Below are positions 43,313-53,548 of a stretch of 64,000 nt of DNA, in pieces. The stretch is taken from positions 3,206,501 through 3,270,500 of the forward strand of contig NZ_CP054491.1 in assembly GCF_013343005.1 (NCBI RefSeq), read 5' to 3'. Source of the DNA: Candidatus Reidiella endopervernicosa (GTDB lineage: Bacteria; Pseudomonadota; Gammaproteobacteria; GCF-013343005). Made by a program: the position numbers and the translations under genes. Numbering within the stretch: position 1 is the first letter of the stretch; the number at the start of each line of letters is the position of its first letter. The notes under the pieces are model-generated. The model was given only the letters and a program-made list of their open reading frames with translations. It did no database searches and was not told the origin of the DNA.

Positions 43313-45342
43313 ATGAGTAACGACACACCGGAATTTTGGACCAGCAGGGGTTTTCTCGATCAGATTCGTGACATCGACCAACGCATGGAGGACCGCGCAT
43401 TTGCCTTCATTCTCGGCGCAGGTGCATCGGTACCTTCGGGCATCGACTCCGGTAGCGTTCTGGTCGAAAGGTGGCTAACTGAGCTCAAGCAGCGACTATC
43501 GCATAACATCGAACAACCACTAAATGAGTGGGCTACGGCTGATAGCACCGGAATCGAGGGGTTCGACTACACCAAAGCAGCCAGCTTCTACCCCATGGTC
43601 TTCGAACGGCGCTTCAGGGGGGATTACGACGAAGGGCACGCCTATCTGGAAGAGTGCATGGAAGGACGTGAACCTAGCCTCGGTTACTCAGTGCTCTCAA
43701 AAATCCTCGCCGACACTCGTCACAAGGTCGTAATCACAACTAATTTCGACAACCTGGTGGCCGATGCCTTGGCCACCTACACGCAAAAGCATCCGCTGGT
43801 CGCCGGCCACGAATCACTCACCAGTTTTGTTCGCACCCGCCTGCGCCGTCCTATAGTGGCCAAGATCCACCGTGACCTATTTCTCGGCCCCATCAATGGG
43901 AGTGATGTAGATGAGCTAAAAGAGGGTTGGGAACAGGCACTGAAAAAGCTATTCGAGCACTACACCCCGATAGTTATCGGCTATGGCGGTAACGACGGCA
44001 GTCTAATGGACATGCTCGACAAAATGGATGAGGGGTCGATACCTGGTGGCATCTACTGGTGTTTCCGCAAAGACAGCCCTCCCACTGACGAGCGCATTCT
44101 GAGAGTCATCAACAAACAGCAGGGAAAGCTGGTTCCAATTCTGGGTTTCGATGAACTTATGATGGAGCTCGGCAACCGTTTTTACTACAAACGGCTCGAT
44201 TCCGATCTCGAGAAACAGTACGAAGAGCGCGTGAAGCGCTACCGCGATCAATTCGAAGCGATCCAGAAGCGGATCAATGAGGACAACCAAAATACCGACG
44301 AAGATGTCGCCGATCTGAAAGAAGCCATTAATTCTGCCATTGGCGAAGAAACAGATTGGTGGGGCTGGCAACTCAGAATTAACGAAGAGAGCGCCCTGGC
44401 AATAAAAGAACATCTCTATCGACAGGCACTGACTGAAATACCTGAAAGCAATGAGCTGGTTGGGAACTTCGCCCTGTTTTTGAAAAACATCCGCCAGGAA
44501 TACGACGAAGCAGAACGACTCTATCGCCGTTCACTGGAGCTCGACCCGAGTAATACACACAACACCGAAAACTTCGCTCTATTCATGCAAGAGATCCGCA
44601 AAGATTATGACCAAGCTGAACGTCTCTATTGCAGAGCTCTTAAGCTCGATCCGAACAATTTGAACGCGAGTGTCAATTTCAGCGCATTTCTTATCGAGAA
44701 GGGAGAGCTGTCTGAGGCAGAGGAATATGCTGAAAATGTTTGTAGAAACGAACATAGCCCCTCTCAAGGATTAGCTGAAGGCCTGCTCTACCTCGCGATA
44801 CTGGCTCTGATCGACCATAGAGATGACGTACCCATCCTCAACCGAATTAAAGGAGCATTAACCTCTGGTTATCAACGTGGATCACGGGAGTCGCTATTTT
44901 TGCGAAAGTTTGTTTTGGGCATCCAAGCCCAAGCAAACAGCAAAAACTTAACGCGACCATTTATGCCTACGGCGCCCCGACGTCCTGCGTTCGTTGCGTA
45001 ATCACCTCTTCGCGGCTCTACACAACTCCCTCAGTGACTCTACGCCGACATAAAGCCGCTGCTGCATCTTCTTCGTCGTCCGCTCGCGCTCTCAACTACG
45101 AATAGGCAGACGGCGTCGACTATCGCGGACTAACCGCCTTCGCTTCGCTATCCATGGCGGTCAGCGTGGATTTTGAACCTGTATTCAATGCCGTTTCTGA
45201 TCGCATTAATGGACAGACCTTAAAATATTATCGCCAGATCAGCGCCGCCATCCTTGACGAAAACACACTGTCGGATCTCGAAAACGATGAACGATGGCAA
45301 GCACTTGAATCCATCTCACCCGATACGCCATGGAATAGCTAA
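43313..45342 (+). pseudogene. SIR2-domain plus TPR protein, interrupted by the 283-bp element
   Basis: The N-terminal SIR2-type Rossmann domain has FILGAGASVPSGIDSG, then VVITTNFDNLVADALATY and IVIGYGGNDGSLMDMLD. A coiled segment follows, then tetratricopeptide repeats (YDEAERLYRRSLELDPSN; YDQAERLYCRALKLDPNN). Such proteins are NADases in several anti-phage systems; the TPR portion may sense the trigger. The gene is broken at 44883 by a copy of the element and resumes at 45167 as DFEPVFNAVSDRINGQTLKY. Removing the element rejoins the frame (RG-L-DFEPV). The defence role is an inference from domain content only. Confidence 0.82.
44883..45166 (+). mobile_element. 283-bp element, copy 4 (inside the SIR2-TPR gene)
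   Basis: It begins CACGGGAGTCGC and ends GGTCAGCG. Removing it joins CGTGGAT to TGGATTTTGAA in frame. The 3' loop is the TTCGCTTCGCTATCC subtype. TGGAT occurs on both sides, but frame restoration requires a clean cut, so I treat this match as coincidence. Confidence 0.88.
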
Positions 45343-45436
45343 ACACTCCGTAGGGTTGGCGCAATTTTGTGCCACTCATCATTAAGCGATGGAGATAACT
45401 ACGGCGTGGCATATAGACCATGCCCACCATACTGTT

Positions 45437-46861
45437 TCAGTCATTACGGGTTTCTAACCTTACCAGTCTGCCATTGCCCTCATCGGTGAGCAGGTAGAGG
45501 TAACCGTCATGCCCCTCTCGCACATCTCTAATTCTTCCAAGCTTTTCTTTTAATAGCCGATGCTCCTTAATTACCCGGTCACCGTCCAATTCCAATCGAA
45601 CCAGCAGCTGGTACTTCAGCGCACCGACAAAGAGGTTGCCGCGCCACTGGGGGAATTGGTCGCCGCTGTAGAAGCTCATGCCTGAGGGGGCGATGGAGGG
45701 ATCCCAGTAGTAGAGCGGCTGCTCCATGCCCACCTTTTGTGTGCCTTCACCGATCTTGGTACCCCAGCCGTAGTTAACGCCGTAGGTAATCACCGGCCAG
45801 CCGTAGTTCCTGCCCGGTTCGATCCGGGGAGTCGCTATTTTGCGAAAGTTTGTTTTGGGCATCCAAGCCCAAGCAAACAGCAAAACTTCACGCGACCGTT
45901 TATGCCTGCGGCGCCCGACCGTCCTGCGTTCGTTGCGTAATCACCTCTTCGCGGCTCTACACAACTCCCTCAGTGACTCTACGCCGACATAAAGCCGCTG
46001 CTGCATCTTCTTCGTCGTCCGCTCGCGCTCTCAACTACGAATATGCAGACGGCGTCGACTATCGGGGACTAACCGCCCTCACTTCGCTCTCCATGGCGGT
46101 CAGCGAATGTTGATCTCATCACCGCCCTGTGGACCATGCTCATGGGTCCAGACTTCACCGGTCTCAGGGTGGAGCGTCATACCCTGTGGATTGCGGTGGC
46201 CGTAGCTGTAAATTTCGGGTTTTGTGTTTGGGCGCTTCACAAAGGGATTATCGGCAGGAACGCTGCCATCATCGTGTAGACGGATAACGGAACCCGCATG
46301 ATCATCCAGATCCTGCGCCCTCGGTCGGTCACCCCGTTCGCCGGAGGTGATATAGAGATAGCCTTTGCGATCAAAGAGCAGGCGTGAACCGAAGTGACGA
46401 CCGCCACTGCTCTTCTTCTCCACCTTAAAGATCGTCTCAACATCGACCAGCTGCATACCACGGAGACGACCGCGCACCACCTCAGTACCTAGCCCACCTT
46501 TGCCCTCCGCGCTGAAGGAGAGATAGATCCAACCGTTTTCCAGATAGTTCGGATGAATGGCAACATCGAGCAGCCCACCCTGCCCCACCGCTGCAATCTG
46601 TGGCAAACCGGTAACGGCTTTGGGTATAAGTCTTCCGCCCTCAATAATGCGCAGCCGACCGGGACGTTCGGTAATCAGAACTCTCCCATCGGGCAGAAAG
46701 GCCATTCCCCAGGGGTGCTCAAGCCCGCTCGCTACAGTAACCACTTCGATCTTTTCGTCCGTAGCGGCGACAGCTTGCAAGCCAATCACCAACAGCAGCA
46801 GCCCTCCGATTATTGCGAACCCGTTTTTCACCACTCCTCTCTCCCTGTTTGCCAATACCAC
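45437..46861 (-). pseudogene. PQQ-type soluble aldose sugar dehydrogenase (GSDH family), interrupted
   Basis: An exported six-bladed beta-propeller sugar dehydrogenase with signal peptide NGFAIIGGLLLLVIGLQAVA. Family blocks include ASGLEHPWGMAFLPDGRVLI, ERGDRPRAQDLDDHAGSVIR, SYGHRNPQGMTLHPETGEVW and HEHGPQGGDEINI. The 283-bp element follows INI, and the protein resumes as IEPGRNYGWPVITYGVNYGW. Deleting it gives INI-IEPGRNYGW, the exact family sequence. No other lesion is visible. Confidence 0.9.
45824..46105 (+). mobile_element. 283-bp element, copy 5 (inside the sugar dehydrogenase gene)
   Basis: It begins CCGGGGAGTCGC and ends GGTCAGCG on the plus strand, although the host gene is on the minus strand. 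Flanks TTCGAT and AATGTT rejoin the host frame exactly. Length is 282 bp. It has the same subtype as copies 1, 2 and 6 in the 3' loop. Confidence 0.93.
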
Positions 46862-46953
46862 TATGTGGGTGCAGATGTTATCGGCGCGTCCTACAATAGC
46901 GCTCCAACAACCATGAGCCGCGCAGCATCGAAATACTCTGCGACCTACCCGTA

Positions 46954-47874
46954 ATGTTAATTGAATTTATCGATTTTTCTTCCCTGATCCTGAATGACCT
47001 TCAAGCACAGCGTCTTTTCCACGGCCGTGGCCACGCCTACCCCGGTTATGGGCATATCAACGTCGACTGGCTGCCACCGGCTGTGCTGATCACCCTCTAT
47101 CGCGAGGAGCCGCATACCAATCTGCTACAGCTCGCCGAGGCACTAAGCGCAAAGCTGCCGGGTTGTGAATCGGTACAGGTGCAGTACCGCTGTAGACCCA
47201 AAGCGCCTTATGAGCTGTTATGGGGTAACGAGGTGCTTGATCTGGTCGCTAACGAAGATGGCCTCAACTACCAGCTACGTCTGGGGAGTACACAGAACAG
47301 TGGGCTGTTTCTCGATATGCGTAACGGTCGAGAGTGGGTGCGTAAACATGCGCAGGGGAAAAACGTCCTCAACCTCTTCGCCTACACCTGCGCCTTCTCG
47401 GTGGCAGCGCTGGCCGGTGGTGCCAAAAGCGTATTGAACATCGATGTAAGCAAAGCGGCGCTAAGCCGCGGACGCGACAATCACCGCCTCAACAAGCAAG
47501 ACCTGACACGAGTGAAGTTTGAGGGAATCGATATCTTCAAGTCGTTCTCGCGTATCAAAAAGCGCGGCCCTTTCGATCTGCTGATCTGTGATCCACCCAG
47601 TCTGCAAAAGGGTAGCGTCAACATCGAACGTGACTATAAAAAGATCATCCGACGCATTCCGGAGTTCATCTCACCCGGCAGCCTGCTGATGCTCTGCCTC
47701 AACTCGCCCGACCTCTCCGACCAGTTCCTGCTCGACACCGTCGCCGAGGAGTGTCCCAGCTGCCGCTTCATGCATCGACTCGCTAACCCCGAGGTCTTCA
47801 AGGAGGCCGAAGCGGGTAAGGGTCTCAAGGTGCTGCTGTTTGAGTATCTACCTACACCAGATGAACCAGCGTGA
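46954..47874 (+). CDS. RlmI/RlmK-like SAM-dependent rRNA methyltransferase
   Basis: A 306-aa class I methyltransferase of the kind that methylates cytosine or guanine in 23S rRNA. It has the family SAM-binding block VLNLFAYTCAFSVAALAGGA and the catalytic DLLICDPPSLQKGS. A pre-methyltransferase part (LFLDMRNGREWVRK) precedes it, matching the C-terminal half of RlmKL/RlmI. The exact target is unknown. It overlaps the next gene by four bases. Confidence 0.85.
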   Translation: MLIEFIDFSSLILNDLQAQRLFHGRGHAYPGYGHINVDWLPPAVLITLYREEPHTNLLQLAEALSAKLPGCESVQVQYRCRPKAPYELLWGNEVLDLVANEDGLNYQLRLGSTQNSGLFLDMRNGREWVRKHAQGKNVLNLFAYTCAFSVAALAGGAKSVLNIDVSKAALSRGRDNHRLNKQDLTRVKFEGIDIFKSFSRIKKRGPFDLLICDPPSLQKGSVNIERDYKKIIRRIPEFISPGSLLMLCLNSPDLSDQFLLDTVAEECPSCRFMHRLANPEVFKEAEAGKGLKVLLFEYLPTPDEPA

Positions 47875-49400
47875 ACAATCACGCCGCAAGCATCGAGCCG
47901 CAACAGACAGCCGACAGATTTCATGCCATTGAGCAGACGCTCCTTACGCTGCGAAATCTATGGCGACCGCAGCCCTTCAAACAGGCCCGTCCGGCCTGGT
48001 GTGAGCAGCACCCCGCGCTACGTGATGCATTACTGGCACTTGCTGATAGTGAACTTGAGCGGCTTCAACAGAGTGACGCTCTGTTATGGCACTGGCTAAC
48101 GTCCTACATTCCTGCGTTCGCCCACTTCGAAACACTACTCGCGCTACCGCACTACAGCACTGAGAAGCTGAGACTGCGCAAACACCTCGACTGGGGAATC
48201 CCCGGCCGCAAGCTTGATCAGATCACTACCTTTACCGCATCAATCACTACGACCCCCTCCCCGGTGGCCGAATGGTGTGGAGGCAAGGGACATCTGGGTC
48301 GTCTACTGGCCGACCACTGGCCGACCACTGGCAGAGCAGTGTCGCCACCTATGAGCGTGATGAGACACTCTGTCGTGAAGGAGAGATGTTGGCAGAGCGG
48401 GCAAGGCTCTCGCAGCGCTTCTATCCGGTCGATGTGTTATCCGCCTCGATGCCACCACTCACCGATCAACACGCGGTAGCCCTGCACGCCTGTGGCGAGC
48501 TGCATCGCGGTCTACTGCGCAAGGTCGTTAATGAGGCACTGCCCGCCGTCGATCTTGCCCCCTGCTGTTACCACCTCGGCGCTGAAGATGAATACACCCC
48601 CTTCACCACGGTTTCACAGCTTGGACTGTGTCGTGACGATCTGCGCCTGGCGGTGACAGAAACATTGACCGCACCCGGGCGCGACATCAATCAGCGCGAT
48701 CGTGAGATGGCGTGGAAACTCGCCTTTCTTAAGCTGGTATTGCCCAATGAGAGCGGAAGTTACCACCCTCTAAAACCGATCGATAAGACGTGGCTGCGAA
48801 GCGGCTTTGAAAACTTCTGCTGCAAACTCGCCAAACGCGAATCACTCATGCTGCCCAAAGAGATCGATTGGTTTGAGGCGGAGCGTGCCGGTTGGCAGCG
48901 CCAGGGTGAGGTGATGCGACTCTCGTTACTGCGCCACGCTGTACGCCGCGCCGTAGAGCTATGGCTGGTACCGGGGAGTCGCTATTTTGCGAAAGTTTGT
49001 TTTGGGCATCAAGCCCAAGCAAACAGCAAAAACTTAACGCGACCATTTATGCCTACGGCGCCCCGACCGTCCTGCGTACGTTGCGTAATCACCTCTTCGC
49101 GGCTCTACACAACTCCCTCAGTGACTCTACGCCGACATAAAGCCGCTGCTGCATCTTCTTCGTCGTTCGCTCGCGCTCTCAACTACGAATAGGCAGACGG
49201 CGTCGACTATCGGGGACTAACCGCCCTCACTTCGCTCTCCATGGCGGTCAGCGCTGGATGCGGTGACCTTTCTACAGGCGAACGGCTATGAGGTGAGACT
49301 GGGAAGTTTCTGTAGCCGCGAGATCACACCGCGCAATATTCTGATCTCAGCGCGACGAGGAAAGAGCCAGATGATTAGATCAGCAGCATTAACGGGGTAA
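47871..49400 (+). pseudogene. Methyltransf_32-type SAM methyltransferase, broken by an 11-bp duplication and the 283-bp element
   Basis: A putative methyltransferase with VAEWCGGKGHLGRLLADHW as SAM motif, then VALHACGELHRGLLRKVV and VDLAPCCYHLGAED. The frame is lost at 48310-48331 because of a tandem duplication of CCGACCACTGG. Removing one 11-bp unit restores LLADHWQSSVATYERDE. A second break is the element at 48971. Removing it joins ELWLV to LDAVTFLQANGYEVRLG, running to a stop at 49400. The Methyltransf_32 (METTL25-like) family assignment is by motif recognition; substrate unknown. Confidence 0.82.
48971..49253 (+). mobile_element. 283-bp element, copy 6 (inside the methyltransferase gene)
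   Basis: This is a good reference copy: CCGGGGAGTCGC to GGTCAGCG, 283 bp. The 5' stem pairs 48985-48990 with 49026-49031, 48995-48999 with 49020-49024, and 49002-49007 with 49013-49018. A middle stem pairs 49099-49104 with 49141-49146. The 3' stem pairs 49220-49225 with 49243-49248. Left flank GCTGGTA and right flank CTGGATGC rejoin the frame. Confidence 0.95.
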
Positions 49401-49638
49401 TCAGACCGCCTGCGGCGATCAGAGCGCCGTTTTTCAGCGCAGTACTCTGTGGATAGTGACTGGCATCACGAAACGCCTTCATCGCTCCAACCACGCAGGT
49501 GGCAATCAGTCCCGTCACCGCACTGTTCCATTCGCCATAACCGAAGTTGGTCAGCAGTAGTCCCGTCACACCACCGATCAGGGCACCGGCAGCAAAGTGC
49601 AGACCATTTGGATCGCTTTTAAATTTCGCTTCACTCAT
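49375..49638 (-). CDS. Small membrane protein, unknown function
   Basis: An 87-aa protein with two hydrophobic helices (GLHFAAGALIGGVTGLLLTN and ALIAAGGLITPLMLLI). It overlaps the end of the methyltransferase gene by 26 bases in convergent orientation. I recognise no family. Confidence 0.6.
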   Translation of the reverse strand: MSEAKFKSDPNGLHFAAGALIGGVTGLLLTNFGYGEWNSAVTGLIATCVVGAMKAFRDASHYPQSTALKNGALIAAGGLITPLMLLI

Positions 49639-49756
49639 GGGGCGAAGCTAGCACGCTGCTGGAGGGGCAACTATTCCCCAAAGGGAGTAAATGGTGTGAT
49701 CCAGACGCCATTTCGTCTGCAAGTGACTTGATCGTTCAGCAACCTTGAACTAGTTA

Positions 49757-50116
49757 ATGGCAATGAGAACAAGAAGGTTCACCCTAAAGGCCTATACCGC
49801 CGCTTTTGCCACACTGCTCATAGGTGCTGTCATCAGCATACGTCTCGGCGACTGGAGCTGGTTCTCTCGCTCGGGCTCACTGGTAGTGGTCAACGGCATC
49901 ATTCTCACCTCACACCAGATTATCGAACATATGCACGCCCTCACTCGCAACCACCAGCACGGCATGCAGGTTCGCCACGACTGGGCCAGCGAAGAGAAGC
50001 ACAACCTGATTAATGGCGACAACGAGAAGCGTTGGCGCATTGAGAAGTATGGACTCTATATGCTAATCATCGGCACCCTGGTGTGGGGTTTTGGTGATCT
50101 GGTCAACACCCTGTAG
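49757..50116 (+). CDS. Small membrane protein, unknown function
   Basis: A 119-aa protein with hydrophobic segments at about residues 14-28, 40-52 and 97-115 and a hydrophilic His-rich loop (IIEHMHALTRNHQHGMQVRH). The first Met choice is uncertain (MAMRT). It converges on the EAL gene. No family recognised. Confidence 0.6.
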   Translation: MAMRTRRFTLKAYTAAFATLLIGAVISIRLGDWSWFSRSGSLVVVNGIILTSHQIIEHMHALTRNHQHGMQVRHDWASEEKHNLINGDNEKRWRIEKYGLYMLIIGTLVWGFGDLVNTL

Positions 50117-50131
50117 TCGTCACACTTCTCG

Positions 50132-51991
50132 CTACTGCTGCCGATAGAACTGCTCGAATTCACCCTTCGGCAGTGGTCGCGAAAAGTAGTAGCCCTGGAA
50201 TATCTCGCAGTTATGCTTGAGCAGAAAGTCGAACTGCGCCGCCGTCTCAACCCCCTCTGCCACCACGTCAGGACCGAAGATCTCGGCGATATTGAGAATG
50301 GTGACAATCATCGCCTGATCGCCCTTGTCGGTATCAAGCTCACAGACAAAGGAGCGGTCGATCTTGATCTCGTCGATCGGCAGCTGTTTGAGATAACTCA
50401 ATGATGAGTAACCGGTGCCAAAGTCATCCATCGAGAAGCGGATATCGAGCGCCTGTAGCTGGCGCATGATGCCAACGATGCGGCCCAGATCCTCAGCCAC
50501 CACCGATTCAGTCACCTCGAAGATCAGCTTTTTGCGCAGCTCATCATTGAGGTACTGCTCACTCAGATGATGCACTGTTTCTATGAAGCTGTGATGTATA
50601 AATTGCCGCATGCTGATGTTGATCGAGAACTGCTTCAGCTCAATTCCCTGCTGCTGCCACTCATTGAGTGTTTTGAAGGCGCGTTCAAGAATAAAATTAC
50701 CCAGCTCAATGATCAGCCCGGTCTGCTCAGCAATGGGAATGAACTCCGCCGGAGAGACAAAGCCGAGTTTCTCGTTGTTCCAGCGCACCAGACATTCGGC
50801 TCCGATAATCTTTTGTGCCCGATCAATCTGCGGCTGGTAGTGGAGGTCGAACTCAGATTTCTCCAGCGCAAAGTGGAGCAGGCGTTCGATCTCCAGATTG
50901 CTTTCAACCCGGTGCGACAGCTCCTCATCAAACAGAATCACGCCATCACGCCCACCCGCCTTCGCCTCATACATGGCGATATCGGCCTCGCGAATAAAGC
51001 GGTTGGCGTCGTTCTCCTTCGACGTAGTGAGGCTAATACCGATGCTGGCACTGATATAGATGTGATGCTCATTGATGACGTAGGTCTCCTTGAGCGTTGC
51101 CAGCAGACGTTCTGCCAGACCAATCGCACGCTGGCGACTCTGCAACTCATCGTGACTCACCTCACCGATGATAATGAACTCATCACCACCCAGCCGGGCA
51201 ATGACATCACCCTGAGGTAGCTGTCCATTCAGCCGTGCCGATACCTCTTCCAATAACTGGTCACCGACATCGTGGCCAAGCGAGTCATTCACCGTCTTAA
51301 AATGGTCGAGGTCGATCAACAGTAGATAGGAGTGCCCTCCCACCTCTCTAAGCGAGTTCATCTGCTGCTGCATGTAGTTGATCAGAAAGTAGTGGTTATA
51401 GAGCCCTGTAAGCTGATCATGAGATGCCTGATGGTGGCTCTTGAGCAATAGAGCCTGCGAACTGCTGGCGGTGTAGAAGAGCACCCAGGTCAGGGTCGCT
51501 GAAAAGGCACTGAGCACATAGCCATACCACTCCCCCAACATTGAAAAGTAGATTACCAATGGTGTCATCAGGATTAGCAGCGTCGGCAGGTAGAGAAGAC
51601 GATCCGGGTAGAGAATCGCTGCGGCGACCACTGATGCACCAATCTCAGTAAAGATCGCGATGTAGTGAAGCTGGTGCGCGTCGATCCAGATATAGATCAG
51701 GAAGATCGTTAACCAAAGCAGGAAAAAGAGGTAGAAGAAGCTGCTGATCTTGCGGTACCAGCGGTCGAGACTCGGACCACTCATGTTCGGCAGATCAAAC
51801 TCCCGGTAGATCCCGTAACCCCAGCCCGAAAGCAGCAGAATCAGCAGATACCAGAACAGCGCTGGCCAGAGCACGTCGTGCATCCAGCCAAGAAAGATAT
51901 AACCCAGCCCCGGCAGGATCGAGAGCGCCATCATCACCGGCATCTGTCGATGCAGGTAGTTGTAGAAACGCGGCGTCGCCATCCTTTTCAT
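50132..51991 (-). CDS. Membrane GGDEF-EAL protein (diguanylate cyclase/phosphodiesterase)
   Basis: A 619-aa protein with five or six membrane segments in residues 15-180, then GGDEF (VIARLGGDEFIIIGEV) and EAL (AECLVRWNNEKLG, then MDDFGTGYSSLSYLKQLPID). The EAL signature reads ECL, but the DDFGTGYSS and later Glu and Lys motifs are conserved, so phosphodiesterase activity is plausible. Intact frame, unlike the two decayed c-di-GMP genes elsewhere in the window. Confidence 0.92.
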   Translation of the reverse strand: MKRMATPRFYNYLHRQMPVMMALSILPGLGYIFLGWMHDVLWPALFWYLLILLLSGWGYGIYREFDLPNMSGPSLDRWYRKISSFFYLFFLLWLTIFLIYIWIDAHQLHYIAIFTEIGASVVAAAILYPDRLLYLPTLLILMTPLVIYFSMLGEWYGYVLSAFSATLTWVLFYTASSSQALLLKSHHQASHDQLTGLYNHYFLINYMQQQMNSLREVGGHSYLLLIDLDHFKTVNDSLGHDVGDQLLEEVSARLNGQLPQGDVIARLGGDEFIIIGEVSHDELQSRQRAIGLAERLLATLKETYVINEHHIYISASIGISLTTSKENDANRFIREADIAMYEAKAGGRDGVILFDEELSHRVESNLEIERLLHFALEKSEFDLHYQPQIDRAQKIIGAECLVRWNNEKLGFVSPAEFIPIAEQTGLIIELGNFILERAFKTLNEWQQQGIELKQFSINISMRQFIHHSFIETVHHLSEQYLNDELRKKLIFEVTESVVAEDLGRIVGIMRQLQALDIRFSMDDFGTGYSSLSYLKQLPIDEIKIDRSFVCELDTDKGDQAMIVTILNIAEIFGPDVVAEGVETAAQFDFLLKHNCEIFQGYYFSRPLPKGEFEQFYRQQ

Positions 51992-52070
51992 CGTTCCACT
52001 ATATAGGAAAGAAATCGTCGATTCGAAATCGACCTCATCAAATTGGCTATCTCATCACGCAACGTCGGCT

Positions 52071-52889
52071 TTATTTACCAAGCGATGCCCGCATCCCTGC
52101 CAGCTCGGCGCGTAGCTGGCGCATTTCATTGGCCAGCTCACCAGTGTCCTCATGAACCACCTGTTCGATATGCTCCCGCTCCTCATCATGATCGGCCTGA
52201 TGCATGGTCTGCATGGTATCGACAATGATGCCGATAAATAGGTTAAGCATGGTGAAGGTGGCGATCAGGATAAAGGGGATGAAGTAGAGCCAGGCATAGG
52301 GGAAGAGCTCCATAACGGGACGCACAATGCCCATCGACCACGACTCGAGTGTCATCACCTGAAACAGGGTGTACATCGAGGCCCCGATCGAACCGAACCA
52401 CTCAGGGAAGTCGCCACCAAATAGGGTAGTCGCCATCACCGCAAAGACGTAGAAGATAATCAGCATCAGCAGACCAATCGATGAGATGCCGGGAATAGCG
52501 TGTAGCAGTGCCTCCACTACAAAACGCAGTCGCGGCACCATTGAGATCATGCGCAGCACACGCAGGATACGCAGCGCACGCACCACGGCTAGTGGACCGC
52601 TGGCGGGTACCAGCGCGATGCCAACCACGATGAAATCGAAGTTGTTCCAGCCGGTTTTGAAAAAGCCGAGACGGAAAGCGAACAGTTTGATGCCGATCTC
52701 TGCCACAAACACCGCCAGGATCAGGTTATCGAGCTGTAACAGCAGGCCACCGCTCTGCGCCATCCAGCTGGAGGATGTCTGTAGACCAAGAGTGACCGCG
52801 TTGATCACGATCAGCGCGATTATAAAATTCTGTACCGGTTTCGACTCAATCCACACACCGGCTCTGTAACGCAGCGATTCTGAAGACAC
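52071..52889 (-). CDS. Voltage-gated sodium channel homologue (NaChBac type)
   Basis: A 272-aa six-transmembrane ion channel. The voltage sensor S4 is seen as RALRILRVLRMISMVPRLR. The selectivity filter in the pore loop is MTLESWSMG, the bacterial sodium-channel form. The C-terminus is a helical region (MQTMHQADHDEEREHIEQVV) likely to be a coiled coil. Such channels are common in marine gammaproteobacteria; the role here is unknown. Confidence 0.92.
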   Translation of the reverse strand: MSSESLRYRAGVWIESKPVQNFIIALIVINAVTLGLQTSSSWMAQSGGLLLQLDNLILAVFVAEIGIKLFAFRLGFFKTGWNNFDFIVVGIALVPASGPLAVVRALRILRVLRMISMVPRLRFVVEALLHAIPGISSIGLLMLIIFYVFAVMATTLFGGDFPEWFGSIGASMYTLFQVMTLESWSMGIVRPVMELFPYAWLYFIPFILIATFTMLNLFIGIIVDTMQTMHQADHDEEREHIEQVVHEDTGELANEMRQLRAELAGMRASLGK

Positions 52890-52984
52890 AACACAACCCT
52901 AAGTTAAAAGATGAGTGCGGATTATAGGCCAACTCTGCAGTCCATTTAACGACACACAGGGGAGTGTTATTAGCCGTAAACAAG

Positions 52985-53014
52985 AAGGGCCCGGCAGATG
53001 AATGCCGAGCCCTT
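52985..53014 (-). terminator. Intrinsic terminator-like hairpin after tpx
   Basis: AAGGGC and CGGCA pair with TGCCG and GCCCTT across a six-base loop, with one mismatched position, 34 bases downstream of the tpx stop in the minus direction. Confidence 0.7.
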
Positions 53015-53047
53015 ATCTAACGGATCTGACGACCCTTGGACGATCGA

Positions 53048-53548
53048 TCAGCCCAGTGCAGCCATCGCTGCATCGTAATCAGGCTCATCGGCGATCTCAC
53101 CCACGAGCTGGGTGTAGAGCACTTTGTTCTCCTCATCCAGAACGACAACGGCTCGACCGCAGAGACCCGCCAGAGGACCATCGGTGATCAGCACGCCGTA
53201 GTCTTCAGCGAAGCCCTTGCTACGCATGGTTGAGAGAGAGATCACATTGTCGATCCCCTCAGCACCACAAAAACGCTTCTGGGCAAAGACCAGATCAGCA
53301 GAGATAACCAGCGCAACCGCGTCGCTCTTGCTCGCCATAGAAGTGTTGAACTTCTGAGTCGAGGTCGCGCAGGTAGGAGTATCGAGACTTGGCACGATGT
53401 TGAGCAGCTTCTTCTTACCTGCAAAGGTAGCCAGGTTAACGTCAGCCAGGTCGGCACCAGTCAGGGTAAAGTCAGGGGCACTGCTGCCTACAGCAGGAAG
53501 GTCTCCATTGGTGTGGCAAGCATTTCCTTTCAGGGTGATATCGGCCAT
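53048..53548 (-). CDS. tpx: Thiol peroxidase (atypical 2-Cys peroxiredoxin)
   Basis: A 166-aa periplasmic-type peroxidase family member. The peroxidatic Cys is in [15 protein letters not shown] and the resolving Cys is in [14 protein letters not shown]. The Met at 53548 is preceded by GAGGAGTAGCC and gives a normal-length Tpx; the longer frame lacks support. It would reduce hydroperoxides using thioredoxin. Confidence 0.95.
   Translation of the reverse strand: MADITLKGNACHTNGDLPAVGSSAPDFTLTGADLADVNLATFAGKKKLLNIVPSLDTPTCATSTQKFNTSMASKSDAVALVISADLVFAQKRFCGAEGIDNVISLSTMRSKGFAEDYGVLITDGPLAGLCGRAVVVLDEENKVLYTQLVGEIADEPDYDAAMAALG

Noticed and set aside
44876-45171. TGGAT on both sides of copy 4 as a target-site duplication
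   Set aside because: The other testable copies lack any duplication, and the host frame is restored only if the match is treated as chance.
48971-49253. Conserved peptide (SRYFAKVCFGHQAQANSKN...) read from the 283-bp elements
   Set aside because: Different copies are entered in different frames and carry indels, and no own start or ribosome site is conserved. It is tail sequence added to broken genes, not a protein.
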